Notes under the pieces: model-generated
The model's input: only the letters and a program-made list of their open reading frames with translations
Database searches by the model: none
What the model was told of the DNA's origin: nothing
Made by a program: the position numbers and the translations under genes
Shown here: in pieces, positions 39,119-42,547 of the stretch
Position numbering within the stretch: the first letter of the stretch is position 1
Layout of the letters: each line of letters opens with the position of its first letter
Assembly (NCBI GenBank): GCA_020850355.1
Contig: JADZEX010000074.1
Span: 1-42,547, forward strand
DNA: 42,547 nt
Direction: 5' to 3'
From: Fimbriimonadaceae bacterium
GTDB lineage: Bacteria > Armatimonadota > UBA10988

Positions 39119-39699
39119 TCCGCGTGCAACTCGCTCCAGAACCCGCGTCCTTCGACCGGCAGGTTCGGCAGCCCGGGCAGCAGGCCCTGGCCAGGTACCA
39201 GGCTGCCCTGGCCGCCGGCCGGCGGGCCAGCCTACGGCCGCTCTGGACCCGTTGCCTGGACGACCTGATGGCCGGCTACCACCAGGTCTGCGCCTACGCC
39301 TGCCTGTTCATCGACCGCGTTGCCGGCGGACGGAGCGTGGAGCACTTCGCGCCGAAGTCCCAGGCACCGGAACTCGCCTACGAATGGACCAACTACCGGC
39401 TGGTCTGCACCCGGATGAACGCCCGGAAGTGCGACTACCAGGATGTCCTGGACCCCTTCGAAGTCGAGGACGGCTGGTTTGTGCTCGATGAGATCGAGTT
39501 TCGGGTGCACCCGGCGCCAGGGCTGCCCGCGGCGCTGCGACAGGGCGTCGAGGCGACGATTCGGCGGCTCCATCTGAACGACGGGGACATCTGCCGGACT
39601 CGACGGGAGCACTTTGAGGACTTCGGCCAGCAGCCCGAGCTGTTGCGCAAGTACAGCCCCTTCGTGGCCCGTGAAGCGGTGCGCCAGGGCTGGATCTAG
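39115..39699 (+). CDS. HNH endonuclease of a Septu-like defence cassette (PtuB-like)
   Basis: The 194-residue protein has an HNH core: a Cys pair in VCAYACLF (Cys59, Cys63), SVEHFAPKSQAPELAYEW (His77), TNYRLVC (Asn93, Cys98) and MNARK (Asn102, Lys105). The EHFxPKS...YxWxNxRLVC...N..K spacing is that of PtuB and of related HNH proteins, which cut nucleic acid during phage infection. In most relatives the zinc site has a C-x2-C before N; here it is C-x2-M, so one zinc ligand is changed. It starts in the stop of the ATPase gene, so the two are one operon. Nuclease activity is predicted from the intact His-Asn-Asn residues. Confidence 0.82.
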   Translation: MIRVQLAPEPASFDRQVRQPGQQALARYQAALAAGRRASLRPLWTRCLDDLMAGYHQVCAYACLFIDRVAGGRSVEHFAPKSQAPELAYEWTNYRLVCTRMNARKCDYQDVLDPFEVEDGWFVLDEIEFRVHPAPGLPAALRQGVEATIRRLHLNDGDICRTRREHFEDFGQQPELLRKYSPFVAREAVRQGWI

Positions 39700-39717
39700 G
39701 GAGTAGGACCAACTAGG

Positions 39718-40662
39718 ATGCGCCTTCTGATGTCGTACTTCGGTCTCAGCGTGGCTGCCGCCACGGGGCTTGGTTATGTGGGCGGGCCGTGGCTGTCGGC
39801 CGTCTACCTGGTGCTGGCCTGGCTGGCGGTCTCGGCCGTCGGGGCCTGGGCGACGCTGCATCCGCCGACCATTCCGGTGCGCCGACGGTGCCTGCCGGTG
39901 GGGTTCGAGCCGCGGGAGATCCACTTCTGGGCGGCCGACGGCACGCCGCTGGCCGGGTGGCACTTCAGCACCGCGCAGGTCGCTGCGATTGGGGTGGTGA
40001 TCCTGGGGCACGGTGCCTTCGAGAACCGGCTCGGCGTGATCGACTGCCTGCCGCAGCTCAACGCGTTGGGCTGGGAGGTCGTCTCGTTCGACTTCCGGGC
40101 CCGCGGGCAAAGCGGCGGGACGCACTCCACGATTGGCTGGTACGAGGGTGACGACTATGTCGCGGCGGCGGCCTGGGCGCGCGAGCAGCGGCCGGGCTTG
40201 CCGGTGGTGCTGCTCGGTTACAGCCAGGGCGCCTCGGCGGCGTTGTTGGCCGGAGCGCGCGACCCGCAGATCGATGGCCTGATTGCCGATAGCCCCTACG
40301 ACCGTCTGGACCGGGCGCTCGACCGCCATCTGCGGACCTTCTTCTGGATTGCCAGCCCGGTGCTCGGGGCGCCGGCGCGCTGGCTGATTGCGCGCGGCCT
40401 GGGGGTGCCGCTGCCCGAGGTCTCGCCGCTGGCCGCGGCGCCACGCCTTGCGGGGCGGCAGGTGCTGCTGATCCATGGCAGCCGCGACTTCATGTGCGAG
40501 CCGGCCGGCGCGGAGCGCATCGCGGCGGCGATTGGGCCGAGTGTGGAGTTCTGGATGGTGCCGGGCGCCCGCCATACCAGGGCTCGGCGGCGCCTGCCGC
40601 AGGAGTACTGGCAGCGCGTGGCGGCGTTCCTGGAGCGCGTCGCCGCCACGAGAGCAGCGTGA
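39718..40662 (+). CDS. Alpha/beta-hydrolase with N-terminal membrane segment
   Basis: The 314-residue protein starts with two hydrophobic stretches (about 3-24 and 24-47, LMSYFGLSVAAATGLGYVGG, AVYLVLAWLAVSAVGAWATL), so it is probably anchored in the membrane. A canonical alpha/beta-hydrolase domain follows: oxyanion-side LGHGAFENR, FDFRARGQSGG, nucleophile elbow LLGYSQGASA (Ser about 163), acid LLIHGSRDFM (Asp about 255) and base GARHTR (His about 286). This resembles the small BEM46/YqkD-like exported or anchored esterase/peptidase group. The substrate is unknown. It overlaps the next gene by four bases (GTGA). Confidence 0.9.
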   Translation: MRLLMSYFGLSVAAATGLGYVGGPWLSAVYLVLAWLAVSAVGAWATLHPPTIPVRRRCLPVGFEPREIHFWAADGTPLAGWHFSTAQVAAIGVVILGHGAFENRLGVIDCLPQLNALGWEVVSFDFRARGQSGGTHSTIGWYEGDDYVAAAAWAREQRPGLPVVLLGYSQGASAALLAGARDPQIDGLIADSPYDRLDRALDRHLRTFFWIASPVLGAPARWLIARGLGVPLPEVSPLAAAPRLAGRQVLLIHGSRDFMCEPAGAERIAAAIGPSVEFWMVPGARHTRARRRLPQEYWQRVAAFLERVAATRAA

Positions 40663-41441
40663 GCGGCGACAGCCTGGCCGGCCAGCGCGTGCTGGTGACC
40701 GGCTCCAGCCGCAACACCGGCCTGGGCCTCGCGCTGGCCTTCGCCCGGCAGGGCGCCCGGCTGATGGTCCACGGCTCCGACCCGGCCAACGTGACGCGCG
40801 CCGTGGCGGCCGTCCGCGAAGCCGGTGCCGAGGCGGTCGCCGCGGTCGCCGATCTCGGCACCGCCGACGGTGTCGAGCAGCTCTTCGCGGTTGTCGACGC
40901 CGGTCTGGGCGGGCTCGACGTGCTGGTCAACAACGCCGTGCATCTGGGCGTCGGGCCGACCTTCGTCGACATCGCCGACGATCTCCTAAGCGCGGTGCTG
41001 GAAGTCAACCTGAAGGGCTACTTCCGCTGTGGGCAGCAGGCGGCCCGCCGGATGATCGCCGCGGGGCGGGGTGGGGCGATTGTCAATATCAGCTCCAACA
41101 CGGCCGACCGGCCGGTCCGTGGGCGGAGTGCCTACTGCGCCTCGAAGGGTGCCATCGACGCCCTGACGCGGGCGATGGCGGTCGACCTGGCACCCCATGG
41201 CATCCGCGTCAACACCGTCGCGCCGGGCTATATCTGGACCGACCGCTGGGAGCAGATCGGCGACGCCTGCGCCGCCCGGCGCCGCGCCAACATCCCACTC
41301 GGCGAACCAGCCACCGCCGCCGAGGTGGCCGCCGCGGTGCTCTACTTCGCTGGCCCGGCGGCCGGCAACGTGACCGGCGCCCGGCTGGTGGTCGATGGCG
41401 GGGTGATGGTGCAGTTGGTGCCGGCGGATTGTGACGGGTAA
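40659..41441 (+). CDS. SDR-family oxidoreductase
   Basis: A 260-residue short-chain dehydrogenase/reductase. The nucleotide site is TGSSRNTGLGLA (about 13-24), followed by the DLG, the VNNAV segment, the catalytic serine in NISSNTAD, and Y-x3-K in SAYCASKGA, with a C-terminal RVNTVAPGYIWTD and VVDGGVMVQL. All catalytic residues are intact. It is closest to the FabG/gluconate-dehydrogenase type, but substrate and function are unknown. The GTG start at 40659 overlaps the stop of the alpha/beta-hydrolase gene; it is followed after two bases by the kinase-like gene. Confidence 0.92.
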   Translation: MSGDSLAGQRVLVTGSSRNTGLGLALAFARQGARLMVHGSDPANVTRAVAAVREAGAEAVAAVADLGTADGVEQLFAVVDAGLGGLDVLVNNAVHLGVGPTFVDIADDLLSAVLEVNLKGYFRCGQQAARRMIAAGRGGAIVNISSNTADRPVRGRSAYCASKGAIDALTRAMAVDLAPHGIRVNTVAPGYIWTDRWEQIGDACAARRRANIPLGEPATAAEVAAAVLYFAGPAAGNVTGARLVVDGGVMVQLVPADCDG

Positions 41442-41443
41442 CC

Positions 41444-42349
41444 GTGCTGGACGTTGCGACGGCCCTGGTAGCCACGATTCCGGTACTGGCCGCGGCGCGC
41501 CACTGCTGCCTCGCCCCGCTGAGCGACGTGATCAGCCTCAACAACCACAACTTCCGCGTCGCCGCTGACGGTCACGTCTACTTGCTGCGCTTGGCCTCTG
41601 AGCATGGTCGCTGGCTCGGCATCCGGCGGGCCGAGGAAGCGGCGGCGGCCCGCGCGGCGGCGGCCGCGGGGGTGGCGCCCGAGATGGTCTGGAGCGACGC
41701 GCAAGGCAACCACTTGCTGACCTGGCTGGAAGGCCGGCACTGGCAAGCGGCGGATTTCGCTGACCAGGCCAACCGCCAGCGCCTGGCGGCGGTGGTGCGC
41801 CAACTCCATGCGGTGCGCGGCGTCGCGGCCAATGGCCGGGTCGGCGATCGGATCAATGCGCTGCTGGTCAGTGCTGCGGAGTTGGGGCTGACCCTCCCCG
41901 CAGAGGTCGCCGCCTGCCGCGCGCAGGTGCGAGCCTTGGAGGAGGCGCGGCGAGCGGACCCGCGGTGGGCCGAGGGACTTTGCCACAATGATCTCTGGGC
42001 CAACAACTTCCTGGATGATGGCGAGCGCCTGTGGCTGGTCGACTGGGAGTTCGGCGGCCTGGGCGACGGCCTCTACGACGTGGCGACGCTCTGCCGGGCG
42101 GGTGGCTTCAACGACACTCAGCAGCAGGAGTTCTTGCTGTGGTGCGGCTACCGGGAGCGGGATTGGGACCAGCTGCAGCAGATGCAGACCGTGGTCGCGA
42201 TGTTCGAGGGTTGCTGGGCGCTGGTGATGCACGCACTCCGGGGCAGTGCGGGCTTCGACTATCTGACTTCGGCGCAGAGCACATTCCGCCGGCTGGCCCC
42301 CGCGCCGTCGCCCGTTGGCGCTGGGTCGTCCGGCGCGGAGGTAAGGTGA
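41444..42349 (+). CDS. Aminoglycoside/choline phosphotransferase-family kinase
   Basis: The 301-residue protein has the protein-kinase-like fold of the APH/choline kinase group. It has an N-lobe with DGHVYLLRL, the catalytic loop LCHNDLWANNFL (His181, Asn182, Asp183), and the metal-binding LVDWEFGGLGDGLYDVATL (DWE in place of DFG). The HNDL...N and DWE forms, and the acidic WE, are more like choline/ethanolamine or LicA kinases than antibiotic-modifying enzymes. The substrate is unknown. The GTG at 41444 lies two bases after the SDR stop. Its stop overlaps the start of the next gene (TGATG), making an at least four-gene operon from 39718. Confidence 0.85.
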   Translation: MLDVATALVATIPVLAAARHCCLAPLSDVISLNNHNFRVAADGHVYLLRLASEHGRWLGIRRAEEAAAARAAAAAGVAPEMVWSDAQGNHLLTWLEGRHWQAADFADQANRQRLAAVVRQLHAVRGVAANGRVGDRINALLVSAAELGLTLPAEVAACRAQVRALEEARRADPRWAEGLCHNDLWANNFLDDGERLWLVDWEFGGLGDGLYDVATLCRAGGFNDTQQQEFLLWCGYRERDWDQLQQMQTVVAMFEGCWALVMHALRGSAGFDYLTSAQSTFRRLAPAPSPVGAGSSGAEVR

Positions 42350-42547
42350 TGCCGACGACGGTCCAGCCGCAGATCCACGGGGCTGCAGTCCACGGCGCCC
42401 GACCCGGCCATCCGGTGCTCTACGCCATGGCCGCGACCGGTGAGCGGCCGTTGACCTACGGCGTCGACGGCCGGCCCGACGGGCTTGCCGTCGCCGCCGA
42501 GAGCGGCCCGCTCACCGGGAGCTGCGCCCCTGCCCGCCCCGATGCGC
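42349..42547 (+). CDS. Alpha-galactosidase-like protein, N-terminal part (cut by window edge)
   Basis: Only 66 codons are visible. They begin MPTTVQPQIHGAAVHGARPGHPVLYAMAATGERPLTYGVDGRPDGL and run on through a Ser-Gly-Pro-Leu-Thr-Gly turn. This is an Ig-like He_PIG-type module, with the phrases GARPGHPxLY and ATGERPLTY and a GLPxGL-like turn. I associate the phrases with the N-terminus of bacterial GH27 alpha-galactosidase-type proteins. The catalytic domain is outside the window, so the family call is an inference. The ATG overlaps the stop of the kinase-like gene. Confidence 0.6.
   Translation, partial: MPTTVQPQIHGAAVHGARPGHPVLYAMAATGERPLTYGVDGRPDGLAVAAESGPLTGSCAPARPDA

Noticed and set aside
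37825-39699. A retron of the Ec78 type, which also carries PtuA- and PtuB-like proteins.
   Set aside because: There is no reverse transcriptase gene and only 53 bases before the ATPase gene, with no msr-msd structure. The two-gene Septu form fits better.
1-42547. tRNA genes, rRNA, CRISPR arrays, intact insertion sequences.
   Set aside because: I looked for TTCGAATC-type T-loops with acceptor pairs, spaced identical repeats, and transposase motifs, and found none.

Overview
The window is a gene-dense stretch of bacterial chromosome with very high G+C (about 70-75 % in the lines I counted by hand). It holds about 40 genes on both strands, many joined by 1-4 base stop/start overlaps. No rRNA, tRNA, CRISPR array, phage block or intact insertion sequence is visible. 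The gene mix is secreted carbohydrate-active proteins (a TIM-barrel hydrolase-like protein, GH16, a sialidase-like protein, lectin-like repeats, the start of a GH27-like protein), UroD-like and mandelate-racemase-type sugar-acid enzymes, Tat and lipoprotein signals, and biosynthetic genes. This suggests a free-living, polysaccharide-using heterotroph of the kind found in Planctomycetota, Armatimonadota or Hydrogenedentota. The phylum cannot be fixed from these genes.

Layout. 1-5.3 kb: HEAT-repeat protein (cut by the left edge), nadA, an L,D-transpeptidase, a 2-hydroxyacid dehydrogenase, then the gcvH-lipM lipoylation pair. 5.3-10.3 kb: purF, a large secreted hydrolase-like protein and a second 2-hydroxyacid dehydrogenase. 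10.3-13.8 kb: TPR protein, SRPBCC protein, and a UroD-like/sialidase-like pair. 13.9-19.6 kb: Tat-exported multicopper oxidase lipoprotein, CorA, a BSP-family metallopeptidase, a GH16 glucanase and pyroglutamyl peptidase. 19.6-23.0 kb: a 1138-residue secreted protein with lectin-like repeats and a TTG start. 23.0-25.8 kb: a structured divergent intergenic region and a markedly AT-richer gene for an exported pseudo-caspase with PEGA, LysM and SH3 domains. 25.8-31.3 kb: leuCD, eutBC and murD. 31.4-36.5 kb: a primary-like sigma factor, small proteins, and a TrxR-like/MtaB/DedA/BON operon on the minus strand. 36.6-42.5 kb: a sugar-acid dehydratase, a two-gene ATPase-HNH cassette resembling Septu anti-phage defence (ptuAB), an alpha/beta hydrolase, an SDR enzyme, a small-molecule kinase, and the start of an alpha-galactosidase-like gene.

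How the genes work together. GcvH and LipM form the entry point of the relay route to protein lipoylation. LeuC and LeuD are the two subunits of isopropylmalate isomerase. EutB and EutC are the two subunits of ethanolamine ammonia-lyase and are not accompanied by microcompartment genes. The ATPase and HNH protein overlap by four bases and probably form one defence complex. The two most unusual loci are the exported pseudo-caspase, whose caspase-like domain has lost both the histidine and the cysteine of the catalytic dyad and whose base composition is foreign to the window, and the Septu-like cassette with one altered zinc-ligand position.
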